Program-made: the position numbers and the translations under genes
The notes under the pieces: generated by a model
What the model saw: the letters and a program-made list of their open reading frames with translations, nothing else
Told to the model about the DNA's origin: nothing
Databases searched by the model: none
Assembly: GCF_000399665.1 (NCBI RefSeq)
Contig: NZ_KB976986.1
Span: 3,342,733 to 3,406,732, forward strand
Reading direction: 5' to 3'
DNA: 64,000 nucleotides
From: Acinetobacter calcoaceticus ANC 3811
Lineage (GTDB): Bacteria; Pseudomonadota; Gammaproteobacteria; Pseudomonadales; Moraxellaceae
In this document: piece by piece, positions 34,744 to 43,708 of the stretch
Layout: the number at the start of each line of letters is the position of its first letter
Position numbering within the stretch: position 1 is the stretch's first letter

Positions 34744-35109
34744 ATGAGAAAAATGAGTTTGCTGATTGCTTGTAGCCTTGTAACGCTAACGGCGTGTACT
34801 CCAGCGAAAAATTCTTCTGCCCAACTTGCGGATAGTCCGATACAAGCGGTATTACTTGATCAGCCGGATCTTTTAAACGATGCAAACAATTTGGATATTT
34901 CACAGCAAATGAATGCTGCCGATGATCCCTCTAATGCTCAAGTCACTATTTTACAGACAGATTCTAGCGAAGATGCGATAACAAAAGTCCGCACAGAATA
35001 TTTATTAAAACGAGACCAGCAAGTCTGGAAAATTGTGAATAAAAAGCAAAGCTATCAATGTACACAAGGACAAGATGCCCCAGACTTTCAAGTTAATCCT
35101 TGTCCTTAA
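34744..35109 (+). CDS. Small lipoprotein, paralogue of the one at 33171
   Basis: A 121-residue protein from ATG 34744 (MRKMSLLIACSLVTLTACTPAK) with lipobox LTAC; an earlier in-frame TTG at 34720 is less likely. The C-terminal half, 'ITKVRTEYLLKRDQQVWKI' then 'KQSYQCTQGQDAPDFQVNPC', is clearly related to the 33171 protein. The middle is acidic (DLLNDANNLDISQQMNAADD). Likely outer-membrane or periplasmic lipoprotein of unknown function. Confidence 0.8.
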   Translation: MRKMSLLIACSLVTLTACTPAKNSSAQLADSPIQAVLLDQPDLLNDANNLDISQQMNAADDPSNAQVTILQTDSSEDAITKVRTEYLLKRDQQVWKIVNKKQSYQCTQGQDAPDFQVNPCP

Positions 35110-35481
35110 TGCTTAATTTTTTATCGAATATGTGGATAACTTTGAGTTTGTGCACAACAGGAATTTGTGGATCTTTTAGTGCAAAAAACTGAAATTTAAG
35201 CTTCTTGAAATTGCGTGATTGCTGATCAATTTAAAAAGTGCTATTGTTGCGCTCGGCAATTGTGCCAATTGGTAAAAAATTACCGAATCTCACGTCATAC
35301 ATTTTTTCTCGTTTTAGACACCTTGTGAATACGGTGTTTCACCTTCTAAACATGCACTCTCACGGCATATAAAAACTTATCTAAAGATTGATAGACCATA
35401 CTGTCATCGTCATGACTACATTATTTATTTCAATATGTAGTTGCTGAGACATTTTGGCCGCTATTTTGAAGTGTACAACTC
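35110..35481. other. Intergenic region upstream of craA
   Basis: A 372-nt gap holding hairpins rather than genes: GGTAA-AAAA-TTACC at 35271-35284 and ACACC-N10-GGTGT at 35318-35337. It may be the craA leader or hold regulatory elements. I see no conserved riboswitch that I can name and no open frame with an RBS. Confidence 0.4.
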
Positions 35482-36711
35482 ATGAAAAATATTCAAACGA
35501 CAACGTTGAACCGTACAACGTTGATGTTTCCTTTGGCCTTAGTGCTATTTGAATTTGCGGTTTATATTGGCAATGACCTTATTCAGCCAGCAATGTTGGC
35601 AATTACTCAAGATTTTGGTGTAAGCGCAACTTGGGCGCCGTCTTCAATGTCATTTTATTTATTAGGTGGTGCCACGGTTGCATGGTTACTTGGGCCGTTG
35701 TCAGATCGTCTCGGACGTAAAAAAGTACTGCTAGCAGGGGTTTTGTTTTTTGCTCTCTGCTGCTTCTTAATTTTACTAACACGGCAAATAGAACAGTTTT
35801 TGGCATTAAGATTTTTGCAGGGAATTGGCTTAACCGTAATCTCCGCAGTCGGTTATGCCGCTATTCAAGAGAGTTTTGCTGAGCGTGATGCCATTAAAGT
35901 CATGGCTCTCATGGCCAATATTTCCTTACTTGCTCCGTTGCTTGGACCAGTGTTGGGTGCTTTTCTTATCGACTATGTGTCTTGGCATTGGGGATTTGTC
36001 GCCATTGCTGTGTTGGCATTACTCAGTTGGGTCGGTTTGAAAAAACAAATGCCAAGTCAGCAGGCCAGTGTAACTCGACAACCTTTTAGTTATCTTTTTG
36101 ATGATTTTAAAAAGGTGTTTACTAACCGCCGTTTTTTAGGCTTAAGTCTTGCTTTACCGTTGGTGGGCATGCCTTTAATGCTATGGATTGCTTTATCTCC
36201 AATCATTTTGGTAGATGAGTTAAAGCTCACCAGTGTGCAATATGGCTTGGCTCAATTTCCAGTGTTTCTTGGTCTCATTCTCGGGAATATTGTTTTAATT
36301 AAAATTATTGACCGTCTCGCTTTAGGTAAGACCATTCTGATTGGTTTACCGATTATGCTGATTGGGACATTTATTTTAATATTGGGTGTAGTTTGGCAAA
36401 CCTATTTAATTCCTTGTTTGCTTACAGGCATGACGCTCATCTGTTTTGGTGAGGGAATTAGCTTTTCAGTCTTATATCGCTTTGCACTCATGTCATCTGA
36501 AGTGTCAAAAGGAACGGTAGCGGCTGCAGTCTCGATGCTATTGATGATGAGCTTTTTTGCAATGATTGAGTTGGTGCGTTATCTCTATACACAATTTCAT
36601 TTATGGGCCTTTGTATTATCTGCATTTACTTTTATTGCTCTTTGGTTTACTCAACCACGAAGTGCTTTAAAGCAAGAAATGCAAGAAAGAAAGCTCGAAG
36701 GAAATGATTAA
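35482..36711 (+). CDS. craA: MFS multidrug/chloramphenicol efflux pump CraA (MdfA homologue)
   Basis: A 409-residue 12-helix drug/proton antiporter. The first helix contains Glu24 and Asp32 ('FEFAVYIGNDLIQPAML'), which by position match the membrane acids Glu26 and Asp34 of E. coli MdfA. The MFS motif A 'GPLSDRLGRKK' lies between helices 2 and 3, and motif C-like 'ISLLAPLLGPVLGAFL' in helix 5. CraA gives intrinsic chloramphenicol resistance in A. baumannii and exports several other compounds. The start has an upstream in-frame TGA five codons away, so it cannot be longer. A terminator follows. Confidence 0.93.
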   Translation: MKNIQTTTLNRTTLMFPLALVLFEFAVYIGNDLIQPAMLAITQDFGVSATWAPSSMSFYLLGGATVAWLLGPLSDRLGRKKVLLAGVLFFALCCFLILLTRQIEQFLALRFLQGIGLTVISAVGYAAIQESFAERDAIKVMALMANISLLAPLLGPVLGAFLIDYVSWHWGFVAIAVLALLSWVGLKKQMPSQQASVTRQPFSYLFDDFKKVFTNRRFLGLSLALPLVGMPLMLWIALSPIILVDELKLTSVQYGLAQFPVFLGLILGNIVLIKIIDRLALGKTILIGLPIMLIGTFILILGVVWQTYLIPCLLTGMTLICFGEGISFSVLYRFALMSSEVSKGTVAAAVSMLLMMSFFAMIELVRYLYTQFHLWAFVLSAFTFIALWFTQPRSALKQEMQERKLEGND

Positions 36712-36714
36712 ATT

Positions 36715-36747
36715 AAAAAAACCGGAATCGATATTCCGGTTTTTTTA
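36715..36747. terminator. Terminator after craA
   Basis: The stem ACCGGAAT/ATTCCGGT with A-run and T-run on either side is usable by craA and by the converging gene. Confidence 0.9.
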
Positions 36748-36748
36748 G

Positions 36749-37285
36749 CTATTCTTTTAACATTTTTTCCATTTCCTCGCGGTCTGTTTCATAAGTACAA
36801 CCTAATAATGTCATCGGACTTTTTCCGGTCATTTCTGATAAGTTGAGATTATGATAAACAGTAAAAGAATCTGCTGTTGCAGGTTCTGTCTTGACAGTGC
36901 GAACACCTCTAAAAAAAGGTAATGTTTTAAAGTCTGGATGCTGAGGAATATTAAATTTCTTTGAAAGTTGTTGAACATTTACATTACGAAAAACGGCAGT
37001 TATACCTTGGCCAGCTAGGGCAATTTCGTTTGTCTTTAAACCAAACAGTTCAATGGGTTGATTAGTTTTATATAAATAAATGAAAGATTGGTCTGAATCT
37101 TCAATTCTTTTAAAGCCAAGCGCTGATAAATTTTCATCATATTCAGAAGCAAAACTGGTATAAGTTTCTTGATCTGATTGACACTCTATAATCTTTTTTA
37201 AATCATTTATTTCAAATGCATATGATGTGCTACTTAGCAATAAAAAAGTGGCAGAAAGAAATTTATATATCTTTGGAAAGTCCAT
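36749..37285 (-). CDS. Secreted hypothetical protein
   Basis: A 178-residue protein with a signal peptide cleaved near residue 23 (SSTSYA|FEI). The mature part has two Cys ('IIECQSDQE' and 'LLGCTYETDREEMEKMLKE') that probably pair, and an alternating beta-rich pattern. No family recognised. It lies 26 nt downstream of the FUSC gene on the same strand and may be cotranscribed. An envelope location is likely. Confidence 0.7.
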   Translation of the reverse strand: MDFPKIYKFLSATFLLLSSTSYAFEINDLKKIIECQSDQETYTSFASEYDENLSALGFKRIEDSDQSFIYLYKTNQPIELFGLKTNEIALAGQGITAVFRNVNVQQLSKKFNIPQHPDFKTLPFFRGVRTVKTEPATADSFTVYHNLNLSEMTGKSPMTLLGCTYETDREEMEKMLKE

Positions 37286-37311
37286 TTTTTATCCTCAATA
37301 AAGTGTTATAG

Positions 37312-39462
37312 CTATTTAATCTCTTGTTCTAAAAGCTGACCTTTTAAAGTTAAGAGTTCAGGTAGGGTTTCTAATAGTAAACTCATTTGTTTTAAGACTA
37401 GAGTATAGCTTTCTGAAAAGTGCTCATGCGTTGTTAGATTTTGAATTTGTTTTAAAGTTCGCTCAAGAAAATTAAAGTCAATAGAAGCTTGTTCAAATAA
37501 ACTCTGATTAAGAATGTGCTGACAATCCAGTAAGAGCTGTAATACCTGTTGATCCTCAATTTTCTGCCGTTGGCTACCTAACGCTGCCACATAACTCAGC
37601 TGGCTGTGGCTATAAACCAAATAGCGAAAAGCGTAATGAATGAGTTGAGGATTTGGATTTGGTTCAGCACTTAAACTCGAGATCATGTTAGATAGCTCGA
37701 TTTGAGCATTATGGGCAGCACGACGAATTCGGCGGTACTCTATATCCTGATTTTTGCCATATTGATATTGCTCAACAATCACATTGAAATAATCTAATGT
37801 TGCTTTGCTGCTTTTCTTAATATTGTTGGGAATATTGCGGAAGTTCCAATCAGGCCAAATAAAGTTTACGGCAAGCCATGCAATAAAACAGCCTAACAGC
37901 GTATCTATCAGGCGAGGTAAAATAATGCTGTAGCCTGCACCTTTTAAGTTGAAAATTAACAGCACCATGAGGGTGGCCATAAGCGTAGCCAATGCATATT
38001 TCTTTTGCCGTAAGTAGAAAAAACAGACTCCGCAAATAATCGTAATGATGAGCTGACCTTCAATACTCGGTACAAAATATAGAATAGGTATTCCTAGTAG
38101 AACACCGAGTAAGGTGCCAATAGTTCTTAGTTTAAGACGGCTTTTAGTCGCAAAATAAGTGATCTGGCAGACAAACAAACTAGTCAGTAAAATCCAATAG
38201 CCATGCTGTGCAAAGGGCAATAACGAAATCGCATAACCTGCGGCGAAAACAACTGCAATTCGTATGGCATGTCTAAACAATGCTGACTGCGGTGTAAGCT
38301 GTTGCCGGAGTTTTAAGATCAGATCTGAAAACCCTTGAATATCATCATCAAGTAAATTTAAGTGTTCTTGTCTTGTTTGGGTATTATTTTCAGGGAAGGG
38401 CTGTGCATATTGTAGTTGTTCAAACTGTTCATGCATGCCTTTTAAATTATCAAAAATAAGTCTTAAATTTTTAACTTCAAAGTTTTGTGGATGCTGCTGT
38501 ATCCAGTCCTTTAAAGAACTTTCCAAATGGTTCAATACCGTCCGACTTTCTTGCGAAGGCTGAGATGGCCGATTATGCAAAATACACTGAGCTAGATCTT
38601 GGCACGCTTGTGCTTGTAGGCGCAGGTTTTTTTGGAAACGGAAAATAAGATCACTACGGCTAAAGTTCTGTTGAATATGTTCGTAATGTAAATAATTAGA
38701 GGTCGCTTGCTCGTGAATGTCCCGCGCAAAAAAATACAGATTTAGCCAATAAATACTTTTATTGCTTACCCTAGAAGCTTTGAGTCTAGTGAGTAGGGAG
38801 CTACGTATTTGATTGAGACTTTGAGCAACTTGCGTATTTTGTAAAGATAATTCATATAAGAGTTGTTCTACGTTTTCTTTATTGTCGGGATCGAACAAGC
38901 GTGCTTTGGCTTGCAGTAGAACAGAAATTTCTTTAAAAATTTGTGAGAGCTTATCTTGTAAGGGAAGTGTTGGTTTAATAATAAAAAACAAAATAGATGT
39001 AAAGCCATACCACAAAGCACCATAAACAAAGTAGGTAGGCTGTTGGTACCAGTGCGTATATTCGCCTAAACCGAACATGCTATAAATGGAAAGCAAAATA
39101 GTGCCAAACGAAATTGTGGCATAACGTTGCCCTAAAGCACCTAATAAAATGAAAAAAGCACTAGAAAGAGAAAGATATAAAATAAAGAAAATTTTGTAGG
39201 GAGCTAAAAAGCCAAGAATACTACTGACTGTAAAAAAGAGGAGGCAGACGTAAACCAAGTTACGTAGTCGAATACTTAAGCGATCATCAAAGTCGGTTAA
39301 CGCTGCTGCAATCGCGCCTAAAGTCACAGGAACAATGAGCTCGTTATGGCCTAGCCAAAGTAAACCTAAAGTTGTGCCTGTGAGTACAATCAAAATTTGC
39401 AGGCAATAAATTAAAATCGAGTTTGTCTTAAAACTATTAAATATTTGGATCAGATAGTTCAC
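37312..39462 (-). CDS. FUSC family inner-membrane transporter, YccS/YhfK-like
   Basis: A 716-residue protein with two sets of membrane helices: about 17-165 (six helices) and about 400-530 (six helices, 'GYWILLTSLFVCQITYFATKSRLKLRTIGTLLGVLLG'). Each is followed by a long soluble helical region. The second set starts with the FUSC (fusaric acid resistance) signature. The YccS/YhfK group resembles aromatic-acid efflux pumps but its substrates are unknown. Length and domain order are normal for YccS. It shares a strand with the secreted protein downstream. Confidence 0.87.
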   Translation of the reverse strand: MNYLIQIFNSFKTNSILIYCLQILIVLTGTTLGLLWLGHNELIVPVTLGAIAAALTDFDDRLSIRLRNLVYVCLLFFTVSSILGFLAPYKIFFILYLSLSSAFFILLGALGQRYATISFGTILLSIYSMFGLGEYTHWYQQPTYFVYGALWYGFTSILFFIIKPTLPLQDKLSQIFKEISVLLQAKARLFDPDNKENVEQLLYELSLQNTQVAQSLNQIRSSLLTRLKASRVSNKSIYWLNLYFFARDIHEQATSNYLHYEHIQQNFSRSDLIFRFQKNLRLQAQACQDLAQCILHNRPSQPSQESRTVLNHLESSLKDWIQQHPQNFEVKNLRLIFDNLKGMHEQFEQLQYAQPFPENNTQTRQEHLNLLDDDIQGFSDLILKLRQQLTPQSALFRHAIRIAVVFAAGYAISLLPFAQHGYWILLTSLFVCQITYFATKSRLKLRTIGTLLGVLLGIPILYFVPSIEGQLIITIICGVCFFYLRQKKYALATLMATLMVLLIFNLKGAGYSIILPRLIDTLLGCFIAWLAVNFIWPDWNFRNIPNNIKKSSKATLDYFNVIVEQYQYGKNQDIEYRRIRRAAHNAQIELSNMISSLSAEPNPNPQLIHYAFRYLVYSHSQLSYVAALGSQRQKIEDQQVLQLLLDCQHILNQSLFEQASIDFNFLERTLKQIQNLTTHEHFSESYTLVLKQMSLLLETLPELLTLKGQLLEQEIK

Positions 39463-39619
39463 GGCTTTTGTTCTAAATTAGAGAATACGTGAGAAAGCAG
39501 TATGTAACTTTAAATTTTTATTACTTCAAAAATATTATTCTTTTTATCTACAAAAGTCAGTCATTTTTTAAGATTTTATTAGGCTTAAACCAAGTTGTAA
39601 CGATCAATAAATTAACAAA

Positions 39620-39652
39620 ATTGTGGATATCTTTTTAGATACCCACAATTTG
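39620..39652 (-). terminator. Terminator after sodC
   Basis: On the minus strand, AATTGTGGGTATCT/AGATATCCACAATT with an AAAA loop and TTTGTT tail starts about 14 nt beyond the sodC stop. The T-run is short. Confidence 0.6.
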
Positions 39653-39665
39653 AAAAAGACATAAA

Positions 39666-40241
39666 TTATTTAATCACACCACATGCAATTCGAGCTCCGC
39701 CACCGCCGAGAGGCAGAGGTGAGTCTGAGTAGTTGTCGCCACCCGCATGAATCATGATAGCTCGACCTTGAAGATCAGCAAGTTTCAATCGAGGTGCGAT
39801 TACAGCAGTCGTTGCAACACCAGTATTATCGACCACTAAAGCAGGTAAATCACCTAAATGGCCAGTGGTTGGCGTACCGTGATGAGGGGCTTGGTTCGGG
39901 TTATAGTGACTACCAGCAGCTAAAGCAGCACCAGCTTTCCCATCTTTTACAGCTGGTTCACAAGATGCATTTTCATGAATATGGAAGCCGCGTGTACCAC
40001 TTGGTAAATCAGCTAGAGCAGGGGTAATAATTAAACCTTTGTCGCTATCTTGAAAGCTAATCGTACCTAATTTTTTACCAATACCAGCGGCTGTCACTTC
40101 ATTTACATCGACCACTTTTTTCGTATGCATTGTGGTTAATGCTTGAGTTGTATCTGATACAGTTTTTGTGACTGAACTACAGCCAACCGTAAAAAAAGCT
40201 GTAAGCGCACAGACTGCGCCAATTTTATTAAACATCTGCAT
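39666..40241 (-). CDS. sodC: Cu/Zn superoxide dismutase, lipoprotein-type
   Basis: A 191-residue protein starting at ATG 40241 (AAGGA nine bases upstream). The N-terminus has a lipobox-like TVGC, so the enzyme is probably a lipoprotein facing the periplasm. Copper ligands lie in 'GFHIHENASC' and 'MIHAGGDNYSD'; the zinc loop is 'GSHYNPNQAPHHGTPTTGHLGDLP'. The disulfide would join Cys in 'NASCEP' to Cys in 'GGARIACGVIK'. It dismutates superoxide outside the cytoplasm. The mature enzyme has the common bacterial SodC layout. Confidence 0.93.
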   Translation of the reverse strand: MQMFNKIGAVCALTAFFTVGCSSVTKTVSDTTQALTTMHTKKVVDVNEVTAAGIGKKLGTISFQDSDKGLIITPALADLPSGTRGFHIHENASCEPAVKDGKAGAALAAGSHYNPNQAPHHGTPTTGHLGDLPALVVDNTGVATTAVIAPRLKLADLQGRAIMIHAGGDNYSDSPLPLGGGGARIACGVIK

Positions 40242-40360
40242 GATTGGATGTCCTTATAAATATATATGATTGTTTGATTCAAACAAACGAAGGTTTAACC
40301 TACAAGTTAATTTAAATAGTTAATTTGTATCTAGAAACATTTTTAAATTAAATAAATACT

Positions 40361-41485
40361 TCACTCTTTATCGTTAGAAGATTCATTTTCAGAATCATAA
40401 ATCATAGTCGTTTTAGGCATCGGTTCAGGCTCAATGGTTTCATGTAACCATTCACGCCAAATTGCCAGTAAAATAGCCAGAATTACAGGTCCAATAAATA
40501 AACCTACCAATCCGAAGCTCGCAATACCACCTAACACACCAAACATAATTAATAAGAATGGAATTTTTGTGGCACCAGAAATCACAAGTGGTCGAATCAC
40601 ATTATCTGAGCTGCTAACAATCACCACACCCCAAACTACTACACCAATTGCTTCCATTGTTTGTCCTTGAGAGAACAACCATAGACCGACGCCTAAATAG
40701 GAAATTGGTGTACCAAATGGAATTAAAGCTAATAAGAAAGTAGCAATGGTAAGTACCATTGGGTTTGGAACGCCTGCTACGAAATAACTTAATCCAGCTA
40801 AAACAGCTTGAGCAATTGCAGTTAAACCCACACCATAGACTACAGCACGAGTCGTTTCAGAAATCGTATCGAGATAATGATGAATACGAGGGCCGATGAC
40901 CATTTCTAAGGCTTTACTCACCTGAGATAAAATCATTTGACCATCACGATAAAAGAAAAAGAGAGTAAATACGGCAAAGCCAAATTTGACAACATTTTTA
41001 CTAATTTCACCGAGCAGCATTCGGCCATAACTTAAATGGCTTTGAACCCAAGCTGCAATATTCTGAATGGTGCTATTAGGATCGTTATTTAACTCATTGA
41101 GTGTGCGAGAAATTTCTTTTCCAACAAAAGGAAGCTCGCGAATAAAATCAGGAACACTTAAATGACCTGAAAAAACCTGACGTTGTAAGTCAAAATATAA
41201 GTTGCGGCCTTCATGCTGCAAAATAAAAATAGCACATGTAAATGGTACGCCAACAACCAAAACGACCAGGCTAATCATTAGAGTTGCATTTAAAGTATTA
41301 CGGGTTTCTCCAAAAAAACGTTGAATTCTTAAATAAATAGGCCAAGTCATATAAGCAATGATGGCAGCCCAAAGTACAGGAACAATAAAGTATTTCAGGA
41401 TATTAAATCCTAAAAAAATCAAAATAAAAAACAGCCCAAACAATAAAACGCGCTGTAAATTAGGAGCGTATGGATGCACGAACAA
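40361..41485 (-). CDS. AI-2E family transporter (PerM/YdiK type)
   Basis: A 374-residue inner-membrane protein with about eight helices: an N-terminal pair ('LLFGLFFILIFLGFNILKYF', 'PVLWAAIIAYMTWPIYLRI'), a long middle loop, and a C-terminal bundle ending 'LFIGPVILAILLAIWREWL'. 'GASG'-type and 'PFGTPISYLGVGLWLF' segments match the family, which includes TqsA/YdiK. The start at 41485 is TTG; GTG 41479 has a better spaced RBS (AGAGAAA). No substrate can be told. It is separated from the parA remnant by 118 nt. Confidence 0.85.
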   Translation of the reverse strand: MFVHPYAPNLQRVLLFGLFFILIFLGFNILKYFIVPVLWAAIIAYMTWPIYLRIQRFFGETRNTLNATLMISLVVLVVGVPFTCAIFILQHEGRNLYFDLQRQVFSGHLSVPDFIRELPFVGKEISRTLNELNNDPNSTIQNIAAWVQSHLSYGRMLLGEISKNVVKFGFAVFTLFFFYRDGQMILSQVSKALEMVIGPRIHHYLDTISETTRAVVYGVGLTAIAQAVLAGLSYFVAGVPNPMVLTIATFLLALIPFGTPISYLGVGLWLFSQGQTMEAIGVVVWGVVIVSSSDNVIRPLVISGATKIPFLLIMFGVLGGIASFGLVGLFIGPVILAILLAIWREWLHETIEPEPMPKTTMIYDSENESSNDKE

Positions 41486-41603
41486 TATTTCTCTAATTTT
41501 CTACATAGAATAAAGTCATATTAACTGAAAAATAACCTGAGGCAAATTTTAAGGCCGTAATGTAAAGAACCTTATACATCTCTTTTTAGAGACTAAAAGT
41601 GAT

Positions 41604-42227
41604 TTAAAACCACTCAGCTTTATCTTCAACTAACTTGTTTAGAACAGGTTGCCATTGATTTTGAATCGTAATAAAGTTTTTTTGAGGTTTATCAAAAATG
41701 CTTAAGCCTTGCATCGCTAAGCTACCATAAGCCGTACGTTCAGCAATCCACGCAACAGGTTCCTGTTCAATTTTTTCAAAAAACTGTTGAATATCTTTTG
41801 AGCTAGCACTATTCGGTTTTACACGATTAGCAAGAAGTAAAATCTGTACTTTGCCTTTACGAATGCGCTTAATATCTTGTAGATGCTTCAAAAAGCGACG
41901 AGTACTGTCTATATCGAAAAATGAAGGCTGAAGTGGGGTGATAATCGCATGAGCTTCACTGATGAGTTGCTCAGCATGTTCACCTGAAAGTGCACCAGGT
42001 GCATCAATAATTAGATAATCCAAATTTTTAGGTGCATCACCAATTGATTTCTCGTGACGCCAGTCGAGGCTTTGAATGGTTGCGACCGTGTTGGGGCGCT
42101 GTTTTAACCACTGTAAAGCCGATTTTTGATTGTCTGAATCTGCTAATGCTACTTTATATCCTTTTTGTGCCAATGCTGTTGCCAACGTAATGGCCGTCAT
42201 GGTTTTTCCCACACTACACTTGAGCAT
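41604..42227 (-). pseudogene. parA-like ATPase, 5'-truncated remnant at the left end of the island
   Basis: A 207-residue frame opening with MLKCSVGKTMTAITLATALAQKGYK. The body is a complete Walker-type ParA, but the normal N-terminus MKTLLVANMKGGVGKT is lost: only GKT of the P-loop remains after 'MLKCSV', so deviant Walker A residues KGG are missing. The first five codons are island DNA. About three quarters of residues match the intact gene at 59428-60072, including 'SIGDAPKN', 'IDAPGALSG' and 'DKAEWF'. I interpret this as the old chromosomal gene body cut off from its start by island insertion, and most probably inactive. Confidence 0.85.
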
Positions 42228-42318
42228 ATGGAATTTAATTTCTTTACAAAAAATAATAAAGAAAAAAGGAATTTTGTGTAATTTTTAGACAATATCAGAT
42301 TTCTTGAGGTGATCAAGA

Positions 42319-43701
42319 ATGTCAAATCAAAACAAATTGAACTCAAAAGCACGAATTATTTATATTGCGAATTATAAAATTCTCGACATAAGTTGGGATC
42401 TTGAGAGGAATTTATCTTCGTTTGAAAATAGACGAGATATTTTCACAATTTCTTTTCCAGTAATTTTAAAAAGCTCAGGTGAGGTGTGGGAACTTGCATC
42501 ATTGTATTTTAATAGTTATTTAATAAAATACAACGACATAGTGGGTGATAATTTGAAGTCAATTGCAGTAGACTTATTACATTATTATCGTTTTATAGAA
42601 GATAGGGAATTAGATGAATTATATTTTCCTAAATTACTGAATAAAAGAATTACATATTTATTTAGAAGGCATTTAATTGAACAAATTGAAAAAGGTGACA
42701 TGAGCCTGAATACGGCTAAACAGAGAATAAATCGCGTAGTTAATTTTTATGAAAGTTGTCTAGAAAATGGTTATTTGAACTCTTCTTTATTTGAGAATCA
42801 ACCTTATCAGTTAATAAAGAAAATAATAACGATCAATGGTAAATTGGGTTTTGAATTTAATAAAGAAATTGTTTCATCAAGCCTTTCTATAAAAAAGCCA
42901 TATAGTGTTAAGGATTCTACTGCTATATATGATGGCGGAAAATTAAGACCATTAATAAATGAAGAACAAGAAATTTTGAGTGAATATTTAGATAGATATG
43001 GGTCTAGAACATTACAGCTTATGTGCAGTATAGCTTTCCATTCAGGAGCGAGACTTCAAAGTATATGTACAATAAAAGTGAAAAATATAAATGATTTAAT
43101 AACAAAAGATAAAATTACTTCGAATAAGACCTATACTTTAAGAATCGGTGCGGGAAGTGGAATAGATTCTAAAGGTGATATACCATACATATTAGAACTA
43201 CCTAAATGGCTAGTTGAAAGATTACATGAGTATATAAATTCTGATACTTGGAAAGAAAGAGCTAGAAAAAGCTATTATAAAGATTCAGATGAAAATTATA
43301 TATTTCTAACAGGAATAGGATCACCATTTTATACTAGTAAATCTAATATGAATGATATTAAAGATAGTATACTTAAAGAAAATAAAAGAATAGATATTCA
43401 AATATATAAAGGGAATGCAGTAAGAAAGAATTTTGATGATCTTGTAAAAAAAATACAAGAAGATTATCCATGGTTCGGAAATATCAGATTTCATGATCTA
43501 CGAGCAACTTTTGGAATGAATATAGTAATTAATTTACAAAGTAGAGGAATAAATAATCAAAAATGTGTCGATTATATAAGAAAAAGAATGGGACATAAAA
43601 ATATTCAAACGACTTGGTCGTATCTTGATCATAAAGAAATATTAGCTAAAAATATTGATACTCAAAATATTTTTGAAAATAATTTATTTAATTTTTTATA
43701 G
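42319..43701 (+). CDS. Tyrosine recombinase, first of the island module (GmtY/TnpA-like)
   Basis: A 460-residue protein with a complete catalytic set: Arg245 ('AFHSGARLQSICTIKV'), His392-x-x-Arg395 ('RFHDLRATFGMNI'), His426 ('KRMGHKNIQ') and Tyr435 ('TTWSYLDHKE'). The N-terminal 200 residues are a helical DNA-binding region. It is the first gene inside the island's left end, 90 nt from the junction and reading inward. Its stop codon overlaps the ribosome binding site of the next recombinase gene. It is likely to catalyse integration and excision together with the downstream partners. Layout resembles gmtY or Tn554 tnpA; I could not confirm the family by search. Confidence 0.85.
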   Translation: MSNQNKLNSKARIIYIANYKILDISWDLERNLSSFENRRDIFTISFPVILKSSGEVWELASLYFNSYLIKYNDIVGDNLKSIAVDLLHYYRFIEDRELDELYFPKLLNKRITYLFRRHLIEQIEKGDMSLNTAKQRINRVVNFYESCLENGYLNSSLFENQPYQLIKKIITINGKLGFEFNKEIVSSSLSIKKPYSVKDSTAIYDGGKLRPLINEEQEILSEYLDRYGSRTLQLMCSIAFHSGARLQSICTIKVKNINDLITKDKITSNKTYTLRIGAGSGIDSKGDIPYILELPKWLVERLHEYINSDTWKERARKSYYKDSDENYIFLTGIGSPFYTSKSNMNDIKDSILKENKRIDIQIYKGNAVRKNFDDLVKKIQEDYPWFGNIRFHDLRATFGMNIVINLQSRGINNQKCVDYIRKRMGHKNIQTTWSYLDHKEILAKNIDTQNIFENNLFNFL

Positions 43702-43708
43702 GAATAAT

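Noticed and set aside
42201..42219. Long direct repeats (att sites) at island ends
   Set aside because: Only CTACAC is shared beyond the coding similarity, so no long repeat can be claimed.
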